Source: Chryseobacterium sp. ON_d1 (GTDB taxonomy: Bacteria; Bacteroidota; Bacteroidia; Flavobacteriales; Weeksellaceae). From it: 53,088 nucleotides of DNA. Location: NCBI RefSeq assembly GCF_006829085.1, contig NZ_BJTC01000008.1, forward strand, positions 230,028 through 283,115. The letters are read 5' to 3'. The translations under genes were made by a program, and so were the position numbers. Positions 1 to 8,551 of this stretch are shown here, piece by piece. The notes beneath the pieces were generated by a model. The model saw only the letters and a program-made list of their open reading frames with translations. It did not search any database and had not been told where the DNA came from. Positions within the stretch are counted from its first letter, which is position 1. Each line of letters begins with the position of its first letter.

Positions 1-20
1 AAACTCGTACATACAACAAA

Positions 21-79
21 GATAGAGCATCCCGATTTGTAATCGGGACGGTCAAAGGTTCGAATCCTTTCGCGCTCAC
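21..79 (+). pseudogene. tRNA 3' fragment (anticodon arm to acceptor end)
   Basis: The sequence from the end of the D arm to the acceptor 3' strand matches the tRNA-Arg(TCT) near 18.3 kb, including the T arm and the CGCGCTCA end, but the anticodon arm differs. It is a CCCGA/TCGGG stem with a 7-nt loop that would read TGT (Thr). The 5' acceptor strand and a recognisable D arm are missing: the upstream bases do not pair with CGCGCTC. It therefore looks like a tRNA remnant or tRNA-like element, not a functional tRNA. Related fragments form a tandem array at 18.4-18.9 kb. Confidence 0.7.
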
Positions 80-113
80 AAAAAACCTCACAATTTTTAT
101 TGTGAGGTTTTTT
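80..113 (+). terminator. Rho-independent terminator after the tRNA fragment
   Basis: An A-run is followed by ACCTCACAA, a short T/A loop, TTGTGAGGT and a T-run. The 9-bp perfect stem is flanked by A and T tracts, so it could act in both directions. It directly follows the tRNA 3' fragment, as a terminator follows a real tRNA transcript. Confidence 0.75.
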
Positions 114-216
114 GTTTATTTTAGTTCTCATGTATTTTTGCTATATATTTTTACATTTCTGGGCTGGTCTCAAAAATGGAATCATCTTCCTTTTATGAAT
201 ATACAATAACTGTTAG

Positions 217-244
217 TTTGAATGTACAATAATTATTAGATTTG
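217..244 (+). promoter_or_regulatory. Candidate Bacteroidota promoter for the Crp/Fnr gene
   Basis: TTTG at 217-220 and TAGATTTG at 237-244 match the -33 and -7 (TAnnTTTG) elements of the Bacteroidota primary sigma factor. The spacing of 16 nt is shorter than usual. Predicted transcription would start about 50 nt before the ATG at 302. Confidence 0.4.
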
Positions 245-301
245 GATACTGAAATGGGTATATAATCCACAGAAAGAAAATAAGAACGAAAAGATTGTGA
301 A

Positions 302-886
302 ATGACTGACGTATTTAAAAATTATCTATCCACAACAGGAGGACTATCAGCTGAGGAAATCAACTTTTCCGTGCAGTTCTTCAAACCAACCCACTTAAAA
401 AAAGGTGATTTTTTTATTCGTGAGGATGAACCCTGTCGCCATATTGGATTTATTGCCAGCGGCGCTGTAAAAGCATATGGTCTTGACAAAGAAGGAAAGG
501 AAAATATAACCTGCTTCAAGTTTGAAAATGAATTTGCCACCTCATTTCCAGAGTTTGTTGCCCAGGAAAAATCCAAAAGGAATATCAGAACTATAGAAAA
601 TAGCGTAATCTATAGAATCAGTCACCCGGACTATCTGCATCTGCTTGATCAGGTAACCGGCTGGAACAGAGTTATAAAATCTGTGATGGAACAGGAGTAC
701 AACCAAAAGGAACGTTATCTGCTGAATTACAACAACAGATCATCCGTAGATAAATATCTTCATATCCTGTCTAACGAACCGATACTCGTCAAGCGCATAA
801 CCACACAAGATCTGGCATCGTATCTGGGCATCACCCAGCGATCGCTTACACGCGCGAAAGGACAAATCCATAAGCCCAACTTATAG
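302..886 (+). CDS. Crp/Fnr-family transcriptional regulator
   Basis: This 194-residue protein has the layout of a Crp/Fnr regulator. A cyclic-nucleotide-binding-like beta-barrel spans about residues 25-115 (FIREDEPCRHIGFIASGAVK is typical of strand and turn segments), followed by a dimer helix and a C-terminal HTH at about 165-190 (DLASYLGITQRSLTRAKG). I see no Fnr-type cysteine cluster, so oxygen sensing by an Fe-S centre is unlikely. The ligand is unknown. The metallo-beta-lactamase-fold gene follows 55 nt later on the same strand and may be its target or operon partner. Family assignment is firm; the regulon is not known. Confidence 0.85.
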   Translation: MTDVFKNYLSTTGGLSAEEINFSVQFFKPTHLKKGDFFIREDEPCRHIGFIASGAVKAYGLDKEGKENITCFKFENEFATSFPEFVAQEKSKRNIRTIENSVIYRISHPDYLHLLDQVTGWNRVIKSVMEQEYNQKERYLLNYNNRSSVDKYLHILSNEPILVKRITTQDLASYLGITQRSLTRAKGQIHKPNL

Positions 887-941
887 GACAAATGTCCTTA
901 TGCAACTCTGATCAGTGAGGTAGATTTGCACAAAAAAAATT

Positions 942-1625
942 ATGTTACGTCAAATTGCTCCCGAAGTCTTTCAGATTCCACTGATGCCACGAAACAGTAT
1001 CAACTGTTATATTATCGAAGGTGTATTGGTAGACTCCGGAATTCGGAGCTCATATACCACGATAAAGAAAGCTATCGGAAAAGCTCCTGTTTACCAACAC
1101 ATACTGACCCATGCGCATGCCGACCATCAGGGCTGCAGCGATCAGATCTGTGCTGAATTCTCTATCCCATTACTCTGCCATCCCAACGAAGTTTTCAGGA
1201 CCGAAACGGGGATGGTAACCAACGACTATCCAACTCCCCAACATTGGATTGCAAAACTTCAGCAAAAATACTGGGCAGGACAGGGACATAAAGTCGATCA
1301 GACAATCGTTGAAAATGATAGTATAGGAAACTTTCGGGTAATAGAGACGCCCGGACATTCAGCAGGTCATATTTCTTTATTCCGCGAGCGGGATGGTGTA
1401 CTGATAATCGGGGATGCCGCTACCAATATGAACCTGCTCACAACAACAACCGGCCTGCACCTTCCGCCCAACATATTCACCTCGGATCAGCAACGCAATA
1501 TCCAATCACTCCAGAAGCTGGCAAAGCTGAATCCTTCCATCATCTGCTTCGGTCACGGACCGGTTTTGAGAAATAAAGATCGGAAATTTGAGAAATTTGC
1601 AGCTCAATGCAGCGCGGCTATTTAA
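942..1625 (+). CDS. Metallo-beta-lactamase-fold hydrolase
   Basis: The 227-residue protein carries the metallo-beta-lactamase metal motifs: HAHADHQG (HxHxDH) at about residue 57, PGHSAGH at about 137, GDAA at about 155 and FGHGP near the C-terminus. There is no signal peptide, so it should be cytoplasmic. The lack of signal peptide and the glyoxalase-II/lactonase-like pattern argue against a secreted antibiotic-degrading enzyme. The substrate cannot be told from sequence. It lies just downstream of the Crp/Fnr gene and is probably co-transcribed with it. The ATG at 942 sits immediately before the conserved N-terminal beta-strand. Confidence 0.85.
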   Translation: MLRQIAPEVFQIPLMPRNSINCYIIEGVLVDSGIRSSYTTIKKAIGKAPVYQHILTHAHADHQGCSDQICAEFSIPLLCHPNEVFRTETGMVTNDYPTPQHWIAKLQQKYWAGQGHKVDQTIVENDSIGNFRVIETPGHSAGHISLFRERDGVLIIGDAATNMNLLTTTTGLHLPPNIFTSDQQRNIQSLQKLAKLNPSIICFGHGPVLRNKDRKFEKFAAQCSAAI

Positions 1626-1695
1626 GATAGACGCGCACTTTGACCCTACTTTACATATTGAATTCCTAAAATCATTAATTTGTAGTCAATGTTGA

Positions 1696-2259
1696 TTAAT
1701 ATTCAGTAATATATTGTCCTATCCATTGATCAAAAGGAGCTTTATATTTTTCCTGAGCCGTTTTAATCAGATCATCAGGTTTTTCGATCGGGTTTAAGTG
1801 AAACGTCTCCTTCAGCCACTTTATGTATTCCATCCGGTCTTCGCTTTCGTCATCTTCATCATCTTTATAGAAATAAGCTGTATCAAAATCTACAGAAATT
1901 TCTGTATCATAGCTGAGAAGATGCAGCAACTGTAAGAGGTTTTCAGCCACGACATGAACACCTCCTTCGTCCCCAAAAACAACAACCGGCATCAGTTCCA
2001 ATGGCTTGCCAGTTCCATCATTCCAGATTGCATAAAAGGAGCCAGAACCATTTGCCTGAGCAAAAGGGAAAAGTTTATCGAGAAAATTTTCATCCGTACT
2101 CCAGCTTTTCAATCCGTTTTTCTTATCTATTAAAATCCCAAACCCCTGGGAATAGTTTTCAAAGGAGGAAATAGTGTTCTGAAAATAAATTAATTTTTCC
2201 AACTCATCGGGAATTTCTTTAAGATTTAAGTTTTCTTTGAATTCTGTGATGTTTATCAT
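1696..2259 (-). CDS. SMI1/KNR4 (SUKH)-like protein
   Basis: This 187-residue soluble protein has an acidic C-terminal half (a DDEDDESED stretch near residues 133-141). The central part, FAQANGSGSFYAIWNDG followed by PVVVFGDEGG, resembles the SMI1/KNR4 (SUKH) fold, in which a hydrophobic strand follows a G-D/S-G-x-Y/F-A turn. SUKH proteins are often immunity proteins against polymorphic toxins, but housekeeping versions exist and no toxin lies next to this gene. It is convergent with the hydrolase gene upstream. The family call rests on motif resemblance only. Confidence 0.6.
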   Translation of the reverse strand: MINITEFKENLNLKEIPDELEKLIYFQNTISSFENYSQGFGILIDKKNGLKSWSTDENFLDKLFPFAQANGSGSFYAIWNDGTGKPLELMPVVVFGDEGGVHVVAENLLQLLHLLSYDTEISVDFDTAYFYKDDEDDESEDRMEYIKWLKETFHLNPIEKPDDLIKTAQEKYKAPFDQWIGQYITEY

Positions 2260-2279
2260 TGTTTATATTTTTATTAAAC

Positions 2280-3122
2280 CTAACTTTTTCCCATCGTCAT
2301 TCTATAGTTCTTGGGGGTCCAGCCGGTCTGCGATCTGAAAAAATATGAAAAGTGAGAGAAATTATTAAATCCAAGCTCAAAGGCTATTTCTTTAATTGAT
2401 TTATCTGAACTGTGTAATAATTTTTTGGCTTCCAATAATACCCTTTGTCTTATAAACTCCAATGGAGATATTTTATATTGCTTTCTACAAAGAACGCCGA
2501 GATAATTGGGCGTAATACATAGCTCTTCAGCGTAAAAGGCCACCCCTTTTTGTGTTTTATAATAGGTTTCGACAAGCTCATGGAAACGGAAAACAGGATT
2601 ATTGTGATCATTCAATGCAGACTTTCCATACACCTGCTCTATCCAAAGGTTAATCATCAGTGCCAAAAGTCTCACTCTTGCATTAATAAGTTCCGGGAAT
2701 ACAATTTCTGAATGTATTTCTTTGCGGATGGCATCAAATTCCATACTGAATTTTTCATAAGCTTCTCCGTTTGATGGGATCATTTCGTAGGTACTGTGAG
2801 GTGAGAAAGTATGTTTTAAAGTAGGAGAAAATGTTTCAAGAATAGAATCATTAATGATCAGCCTTCTGCCACTCGCCTGTAAAGGCAGATTCCATATATA
2901 TTTCCTTTTGGGAAGATGAACAAATAACTGCCGGGAATTTAAGGCATATGTTCCAATATCCGTCGTACAGTTACCTTCCTTACATTCGTCCAAAATAATG
3001 ATTGTGAAAGAATTATCAGGAAAACGGTTGAGCTCGGAAGAACTTATTTCATCCTGATAAATTACATCGATATCTTTTTTTGTCTGACTTTCCAATATTT
3101 TTGAATTACCCTGTCCCTGCAT
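2280..3122 (-). CDS. AraC-family transcriptional regulator
   Basis: The 280-residue protein has a variable N-terminal ligand/cupin-like domain and a C-terminal AraC HTH pair at about residues 180-275. The second helix pair is clear: KSIKEIAFELGFNNFSHFSY followed by FFRSQTGWTPKNYR, the AraC signature. It is divergent from moaA, with a 159-bp shared upstream region. Control of the molybdenum-cofactor operon is therefore possible but is only inferred from position. The effector is unknown. Confidence 0.9.
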   Translation of the reverse strand: MQGQGNSKILESQTKKDIDVIYQDEISSSELNRFPDNSFTIIILDECKEGNCTTDIGTYALNSRQLFVHLPKRKYIWNLPLQASGRRLIINDSILETFSPTLKHTFSPHSTYEMIPSNGEAYEKFSMEFDAIRKEIHSEIVFPELINARVRLLALMINLWIEQVYGKSALNDHNNPVFRFHELVETYYKTQKGVAFYAEELCITPNYLGVLCRKQYKISPLEFIRQRVLLEAKKLLHSSDKSIKEIAFELGFNNFSHFSYFFRSQTGWTPKNYRMTMGKS

Positions 3123-3251
3123 TTTATATTTTACTATCGCATAAAGTTAGTTAAATTCAATATGAATAGAGATCAATATCCGGAATTGTGAAATAAATAT
3201 TGTCTATTATCTGCCAATAGAGAATTTCCCATTTCGAAGAGAAACATTCAG

Positions 3252-3259
3252 TATATTTG
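3252..3259 (+). promoter_or_regulatory. -7 promoter element upstream of moaA
   Basis: TATATTTG matches the Bacteroidota -7 consensus TAnnTTTG exactly. It lies 22 nt before the moaA ATG, which predicts a leader of about 15 nt. The -33 element is weak (a TTTC-like run near 3232). A longer leader with a Moco riboswitch is not seen. Confidence 0.5.
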
Positions 3260-3281
3260 TAATAAGACTTATTCTATTTAA

Positions 3282-4268
3282 ATGTTGACAGATAAATTTG
3301 GAAGGAGCATAAACTATCTCCGGCTTGCTATTGTAGACCGGTGTAACCTCCGGTGTACCTATTGTATGCCGGAAAACGGTCTTCCCTGGATTAAGCAAAA
3401 TGAACTGATGACTGATGAGGAAATGCTGAGAATCTGTTCGGTATTTACAGAAATGGGCGTTGATAAAATCAGGATAACAGGAGGAGAACCTTTCGTCCGA
3501 AAAAACAGTATTGAGCTTATCCAAAATATATCACAATTAGCCGGGCTTACTGACCTTAGCATAACCACTAATGGCCTTCTTACCGAACAATACATTCCAC
3601 AACTTAAAAAATGCGGAATACAATCTGTCAATCTAAGTCTTGATACGCTGGACAGAGATCGTTTTTTCAAAATTACCCGGAGAAATAGTTTGGATAAAGT
3701 CATGAAAACTTTAAATGGTTTATTACAGAATAACATAAAAGTAAAAATCAATACCGTGGTGATGGAAGGGGAAAATACTGAGGATATTATTCCTTTAGTA
3801 ATGCTTACAAAAAATCTTCCGATAGATGTCCGTTTTATTGAGGAAATGCCTTTTAACGGAAGTGAAACTGATATTTCCCTGAAGTGGAATTTCACACAAA
3901 TTTATAACCATATAAAAGAATATTTCCCTGAAATACAGAAGACAGAGGATCCTAAAAGTTCAACGTCATATAATTATAAAATTCCTGGATTTACAGGAAG
4001 TATAGGAATCATTGCAGCATATACCCGTTCATTTTGTGGAGACTGCAACAGGATAAGAATCACTCCTTCCGGTATTCTAAGAACCTGTTTGTATGAAGGA
4101 TCCGGTATCAACCTGAAAGATGAAATCCGTATGGGAAAAACAGATGAAGCGCTGAAAAATATCATTATCGACAGTATACACCAAAAACCGAAAGACGGCT
4201 GGGAAGCTCAGAAACAGAGTTTAAACCCATCACAAATACATCAGTCAATGGCAACAATAGGAGGTTAA
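3282..4268 (+). CDS. moaA: GTP 3',8-cyclase MoaA
   Basis: MoaA is a radical-SAM enzyme that turns GTP into 3',8-cyclo-dihydro-GTP, the first step of molybdopterin synthesis. The 328-residue protein has the N-terminal SAM cluster motif CNLRCTYCMP (about residues 22-31) and the GGEPFVR motif. It also has the C-terminal second-cluster motif CGDC followed by NRIRITPSGILRTCLY, and it ends in Gly-Gly, the tail that delivers an essential arginine/GTP-binding function in the family. It opens the operon, with moeA only 2 nt downstream. Length and motifs are standard. Confidence 0.97.
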   Translation: MLTDKFGRSINYLRLAIVDRCNLRCTYCMPENGLPWIKQNELMTDEEMLRICSVFTEMGVDKIRITGGEPFVRKNSIELIQNISQLAGLTDLSITTNGLLTEQYIPQLKKCGIQSVNLSLDTLDRDRFFKITRRNSLDKVMKTLNGLLQNNIKVKINTVVMEGENTEDIIPLVMLTKNLPIDVRFIEEMPFNGSETDISLKWNFTQIYNHIKEYFPEIQKTEDPKSSTSYNYKIPGFTGSIGIIAAYTRSFCGDCNRIRITPSGILRTCLYEGSGINLKDEIRMGKTDEALKNIIIDSIHQKPKDGWEAQKQSLNPSQIHQSMATIGG

Positions 4269-4270
4269 TT

Positions 4271-5470
4271 ATGGAAATGATCAGTGTACAGCAGGCAGAA
4301 GAAATCATCTTTTCTCAGGTCAGAGATTTCGGAACAGAAGAAATTTTCTATGAAAATGCCTCAGGAAGGATTTTAGCAGAACATATTCTGGCAGATCGTG
4401 ATTTACCCCCTTTTGAGAGACCTACGGTAGATGGAGTTGCGATCAGTTTTAAATCCTACGAAAAAGGAATGCGTGACTTTACCATCAAAACCGTACAGGC
4501 AGCGGGAGAGGCTCCGCTTTCTATTGATGATGAAAACGAATGCATAGAAATTATGACCGGAGCGGCATTGCATTCTTCAATGGATACTGTTATCCGCTAT
4601 GAAGATATTTTGATCAACAACAATGTAGCAAGCATCCAAGTTGATGTCAAAAAAGGACAGAATATCCATCTTAAAGGAAGGGATAAAAAAGCCGGAGAAA
4701 TATTGGTAAAAGCCAATCAGGTCATCACTCCGTCTATTCTCGGAATTGCCGCATCAGTGGGGAAAACATTTATGACTGTGAAAAAACTTCCCAGGGTAGC
4801 CATTATTTCCACCGGGGATGAAATGGTTCCGCCTGAAAATACTCCTACTCCATTTCAGCTAAGGCGTTCCAACGGAATTACCATACAGTCTGTTCTGGAA
4901 AAATACAGGATCAGTGCTGACCGGCTGCATTGGAATGATGATTTTGAATTCATAAAACAGGAATTGTCCCAATGTATCGACAATTATGATATTCTACTGA
5001 TGAGCGGCGGGGTTTCTATGGGAAAATTCGATTACCTGCCCAAAGCCTGTGAAGAGCTGGGAATAGAAAAGCTCTTTCATAAAATAAAGCAAAGACCGGG
5101 AAAGCCGTTCTGGTTTGGAAAAAGCCAAAACGGAAAATTGGTTTTTGCATTCCCCGGAAACCCGGTTTCCGTATTCATGTGCCTGCACCGGTATTTTATT
5201 CCCTGGCTGGAAAAATCTCTGGAAATCCCGGAAACTCCTCAATATGCCGTTTTACAAAATGATATCGATTTTCCTTTTTCATTACAATATTTTGCCCAGG
5301 TAAAACTCAGTGTGAATCCAGCAGGACAATTAATTGCAGAATCAGTCGATACCAATGGTTCCGGAGATTTTTCCCATCTTGCGGAAACCAATGCATTCAT
5401 AGAACTTCCACCGGAAAAAACTGTGTTTAAGAAAGGGGAAGTCTATAAAATATGGAAATATAATTTTTAA
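4271..5470 (+). CDS. moeA: Molybdopterin molybdotransferase MoeA
   Basis: MoeA (gephyrin E-domain type) inserts molybdate into adenylylated molybdopterin. The 399-residue protein shows the family landmarks in order: RPTVDGVAI near residue 56, TGAALHSSMDTVIRYED near 95, STGDEM near 175, SGGVSMGKFDYLP near 245 and FPGNPVS near 300. It starts 2 nt after moaA and is followed 7 nt later by moaC, so translational coupling is likely. No MogA/MoaB adenylyltransferase, the usual partner, is encoded in this window; it must lie elsewhere or be replaced. Confidence 0.96.
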   Translation: MEMISVQQAEEIIFSQVRDFGTEEIFYENASGRILAEHILADRDLPPFERPTVDGVAISFKSYEKGMRDFTIKTVQAAGEAPLSIDDENECIEIMTGAALHSSMDTVIRYEDILINNNVASIQVDVKKGQNIHLKGRDKKAGEILVKANQVITPSILGIAASVGKTFMTVKKLPRVAIISTGDEMVPPENTPTPFQLRRSNGITIQSVLEKYRISADRLHWNDDFEFIKQELSQCIDNYDILLMSGGVSMGKFDYLPKACEELGIEKLFHKIKQRPGKPFWFGKSQNGKLVFAFPGNPVSVFMCLHRYFIPWLEKSLEIPETPQYAVLQNDIDFPFSLQYFAQVKLSVNPAGQLIAESVDTNGSGDFSHLAETNAFIELPPEKTVFKKGEVYKIWKYNF

Positions 5471-5477
5471 TGTATTC

Positions 5478-5954
5478 ATGACAAATTTTTCACATCTTAA
5501 TAAAAAAGAACAGCCAGGTATGGTGAATGTAGGCAGTAAAAAGGTTACCCACCGGAAAGCAACTGCCAAAGCCACTGTGACACTTCCTGAACATATTCTG
5601 GAAGCGCTTCAAAAAGATGACTTTAAAACTAAAAAAGGCTCTGTTTTCCAAACCGCCATCATTGCGGGGATAATGGCAGCAAAAAAAACAGGAGACCTGA
5701 TTCCTCTCTGTCATCCTATCGGTATGGATAACTGTGAAATAGATATTGAAATCAACGCTCAAAATGAAATTGAAATCTATTGTACTGCTGAGATTGAAGC
5801 TAAAACGGGCATCGAAATGGAAGCATTGACAGGGGCATCAGTTGCTGCACTTACCATATATGATATGTGCAAAGCAATGAGTCATGACATCGTAATCAAA
5901 GAAATACAGCTCATCGAAAAATCCGGAGGAAAAAATGATTTCAAAAGAGACTGA
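5478..5954 (+). CDS. moaC: Cyclic pyranopterin monophosphate synthase MoaC
   Basis: MoaC converts the MoaA product to cyclic pyranopterin monophosphate. The 158-residue protein carries MVNVGSKKVTHRKATA near the N-terminus, the IPLCHPI motif, and the MEALTGASVAALTIYDMCKA helix with MSHDI that builds the active site. Its 3' end overlaps the start of mobA by 20 nt in another frame. The order moaA-moeA-moaC-mobA is compact and in one operon. Confidence 0.97.
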   Translation: MTNFSHLNKKEQPGMVNVGSKKVTHRKATAKATVTLPEHILEALQKDDFKTKKGSVFQTAIIAGIMAAKKTGDLIPLCHPIGMDNCEIDIEINAQNEIEIYCTAEIEAKTGIEMEALTGASVAALTIYDMCKAMSHDIVIKEIQLIEKSGGKNDFKRD

Positions 5955-6543
5955 TGTTCCGAAATTAAACGGGCTGGTACTGGCGGGAGGGAAAAGCCAG
6001 CGCATGGGAAATCCTAAAGATAAAATTAACTGGCATGGCAAAGAGCAGCGGTATTATGCGGCTGATCTTTTAGCTCCGTTTTGTAACGAGGTTTTTATTT
6101 CCTGCAGACAGGATCAGCTGGAAAATTTTGATCCAAATTACAATGTCCTTACTGATACTTTTCTGAATATGGGACCTTTCGGCGGCATACTTTCAGCATT
6201 GCGATCCCAGAGAGATAAAGCATGGCTGGTCGTTGCCTGTGATTTACCTCTATTGGATGAAAAATCGTTAGAATTTTTAATTGAAAACCGAAATATAGAA
6301 AAAACAGCCACCACTTACGAAAGTCCTTTTGATGGTTTACCAGAACCATTAATTACGATTTGGGAGCCCAAAAGCTACCCTTTACTCCTTAATTTTTTAG
6401 GATCAGGAATTACATGTCCAAGGAAAGTGCTGATCAATAGTGATACCTTAATCCTGAAACCAGGCAACCCGGATTCTTTAATGAATGTGAATACTCCCGA
6501 AGATAGGGAAAAAGCCCAGGAAATTTTAAGAAAACAGATGTAA
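5935..6543 (+). CDS. mobA: Molybdenum cofactor guanylyltransferase MobA
   Basis: MobA transfers GMP from GTP to Mo-molybdopterin, giving the bis-MGD cofactor used by DMSO-reductase-family enzymes such as the formate dehydrogenase-like protein at 9-11.5 kb. The 202-residue protein has the nucleotidyltransferase signature LAGGKSQRMG followed by a lysine-rich KDKINW segment, the VVACDLPLL Mg-binding aspartate strand, and a NVNTPED end. The ATG at 5935 lies inside moaC (20-nt overlap), which puts the LAGG motif at the normal distance from the N-terminus. Confidence 0.93.
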   Translation: MISKETDVPKLNGLVLAGGKSQRMGNPKDKINWHGKEQRYYAADLLAPFCNEVFISCRQDQLENFDPNYNVLTDTFLNMGPFGGILSALRSQRDKAWLVVACDLPLLDEKSLEFLIENRNIEKTATTYESPFDGLPEPLITIWEPKSYPLLLNFLGSGITCPRKVLINSDTLILKPGNPDSLMNVNTPEDREKAQEILRKQM

Positions 6544-6559
6544 TTGAAAACAGAAACAG

Positions 6560-7600
6560 ATGAGTAACCCGCTTGAACGTTATCATTGCCAGATTGCTTT
6601 ACCAGGATTTGGGGTTTCCTCCCAGGAACTCCTCAACAATGCTAAAGTCCTGATCATAGGCATGGGAGGGCTTGGCTGTCCTTCGGCACAGTATCTTGCT
6701 TCTTCAGGGATAGGAACGATTGGTCTTGCTGATAATGATATCATTTCTGAAAGCAACCTTCACCGCCAGATATTATATGCTCCGGAAGATATCGGAAAAT
6801 CAAAAGTTGATGTTGCTGCTAAAAAGTTACAGCAGCAAAATCCAGCAGTAAAAATCATTCCGTTCAATTTCCGGGTAACCTCTGACAATGTAATGGATCT
6901 GATTTCTGAATTTGATTTAATTATCGAAGGAACAGATAATTTTGAAACAAAATGTCTGCTGAATGACGCTTGTGTATTAACAGGAAAACCTTTGGTATAT
7001 GGTGCCATTTATCAATATGAAGGACAGGTAAGCATCTGGAATGTCATACAGAAAGACGGTACTTCTTCTCCTAATTACCGTGATGTTTTCCCGAATGCAG
7101 AAGAATCGCAGGTTCCCAACTGCAGAGAAGGGGGTGTACTGCCTACACTGGCGGGAATTGTCGGATGCATGCAGGCTAATGAAGCCATAAAATATTTTAC
7201 AAACCCTGAAAATTCACTGGCAGGAAGACTCTGGATGATGAATGTGCTGGACGGTAAAACACAGATCATTAAATTAAGAAAAACTTCTGTGCAGATTACA
7301 GGATTACCTCAGACTGTTGAAACGATTACGTTTGAGCAGCTGATGCAGGAAAAAGATCTTTTTGAAATCATAGATGTCCGTACATCCAAAGAGCATGAAG
7401 AATTCAATATCGGAGGAATCAATATAGCTGTAGATGAGCTACAGAACCATTCAGATTATATTTCGGATTGTTCGAAATCTATTGTAATGTATTGCCTATC
7501 CGGAAAACGCAGTGCTGAAGCGGTGAGAAAAATCAAGAGCATCTTTCCTGAGAAGAACGTGTATTCTTTAAAAGGCGGCATTCAAAGAACAGAATTATAA
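6560..7600 (+). CDS. moeB: MoeB/ThiF-type adenylyltransferase fused to a rhodanese domain
   Basis: Residues about 1-240 are an E1-like MoeB/ThiF domain that adenylates the C-terminal Gly-Gly of MoaD. The nucleotide loop is GMGGLGCP, followed by DNDIISESNLHRQ and the NCREGGVLP catalytic-cysteine loop. Residues about 255-346 are a rhodanese domain with active-site loop YCLSGKRS, which can supply sulfur, as in eukaryotic MOCS3. The zinc-binding CxxC of E. coli MoeB is changed (SPNYRDVFP in place of a C-x-x-C loop), and no second CxxC is seen. It is the last gene of the operon; its MoaD partner is encoded in the opposite-strand locus. Confidence 0.92.
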   Translation: MSNPLERYHCQIALPGFGVSSQELLNNAKVLIIGMGGLGCPSAQYLASSGIGTIGLADNDIISESNLHRQILYAPEDIGKSKVDVAAKKLQQQNPAVKIIPFNFRVTSDNVMDLISEFDLIIEGTDNFETKCLLNDACVLTGKPLVYGAIYQYEGQVSIWNVIQKDGTSSPNYRDVFPNAEESQVPNCREGGVLPTLAGIVGCMQANEAIKYFTNPENSLAGRLWMMNVLDGKTQIIKLRKTSVQITGLPQTVETITFEQLMQEKDLFEIIDVRTSKEHEEFNIGGINIAVDELQNHSDYISDCSKSIVMYCLSGKRSAEAVRKIKSIFPEKNVYSLKGGIQRTEL

Positions 7601-7623
7601 ACAACAATCACTTTTTTTAAACA

Positions 7624-8541
7624 CTAATCAATAATATTCTGAGCCTTTTTCGGAGAAACAGCAATATGCTCCCCCACCATTTCATGAATGGTTTCATCAA
7701 TCATCACACACATGCTGTTCAGGGCCAGATCATTCGCATCTGTTCCAAACGGTTCCTCAATTTCATCAGCTATTGCTTCAAACGCAACAAATGTATACGC
7801 TACAAATACCACAATAAGTGGTGTAAACCATCCGAGCGAATCTACGAGTCCAAAAGGTAGCAGAAAGCAATAAATATATACCGTACGGTGCAGTAAAACT
7901 CTGTAACTGTACGGAATGGGAGTTGAAATAATTCTTTCACACCCTCCAAGAATATCAGAAAGCTTATCAAAATTTTCATCAAAACGGGCCTGCTGGATGG
8001 AATCCAGGGAACCTTCATCTTTTGACTTCTGCACCCATTCTGCAAGCAGGCGCATCATAACAGCGGGCTTATATTTTGATGCAGTAACTAGTTTCAGCTG
8101 ATCGTCATTAAGCCTGGATCTTAGATCTTTATAGGCATCCGTTCCTCTCAGCTGATGTTTCAGTGCATAAACAAAGGCGCCAAGCAGCTGCACAAAATTA
8201 TGAACTGAAGCCTGACCACCTTTTGTATTTTTCAGCGTGATGGCCTGGCGGGTAAGAGCTCTGGAAGTATTCAGCAGAGCTCCCCATAGTTTTCGGCCTT
8301 CCCAAAACCTATCGTAGCTGGCATTGTTCCTGAAGCCCAAAAATAAAGCCAGTACAAACCCAAACAGTGTAAGGGGTGCCGGATTTAACGGAACTTTAAA
8401 AGAAAGAATGATTCCATGAAAATAGGTTACCAGTAAAGAAAGAATTAAAAGCAATCCCAAACGGGGAAGCAAGGCGGGTAAAACAGAACCATGCCACACA
8501 AAAAGCATTCTGAACCAGTGTTCCTTTTTTCTTATGATCAT
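7624..8541 (-). CDS. Bestrophin-family anion channel
   Basis: The 305-residue membrane protein is of the bacterial bestrophin (YneE/UPF0187) family. The N-terminal hydrophobic segment at about residues 25-45 is followed by the signature GFRNNASYDRFWEGRKLWG near residue 70. A second hydrophobic pair lies near residues 215-245 (SYRVLLHRTVYIYCFLLPFG), and the end is rich in acidic residues. It is the last gene of the minus-strand Moco/oxidoreductase run, 10 nt after the molybdopterin-domain gene. Whether it moves an anion relevant to that pathway is unknown. Confidence 0.9.
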   Translation of the reverse strand: MIIRKKEHWFRMLFVWHGSVLPALLPRLGLLLILSLLVTYFHGIILSFKVPLNPAPLTLFGFVLALFLGFRNNASYDRFWEGRKLWGALLNTSRALTRQAITLKNTKGGQASVHNFVQLLGAFVYALKHQLRGTDAYKDLRSRLNDDQLKLVTASKYKPAVMMRLLAEWVQKSKDEGSLDSIQQARFDENFDKLSDILGGCERIISTPIPYSYRVLLHRTVYIYCFLLPFGLVDSLGWFTPLIVVFVAYTFVAFEAIADEIEEPFGTDANDLALNSMCVMIDETIHEMVGEHIAVSPKKAQNIID

Positions 8542-8551
8542 TTTTTTGTAA

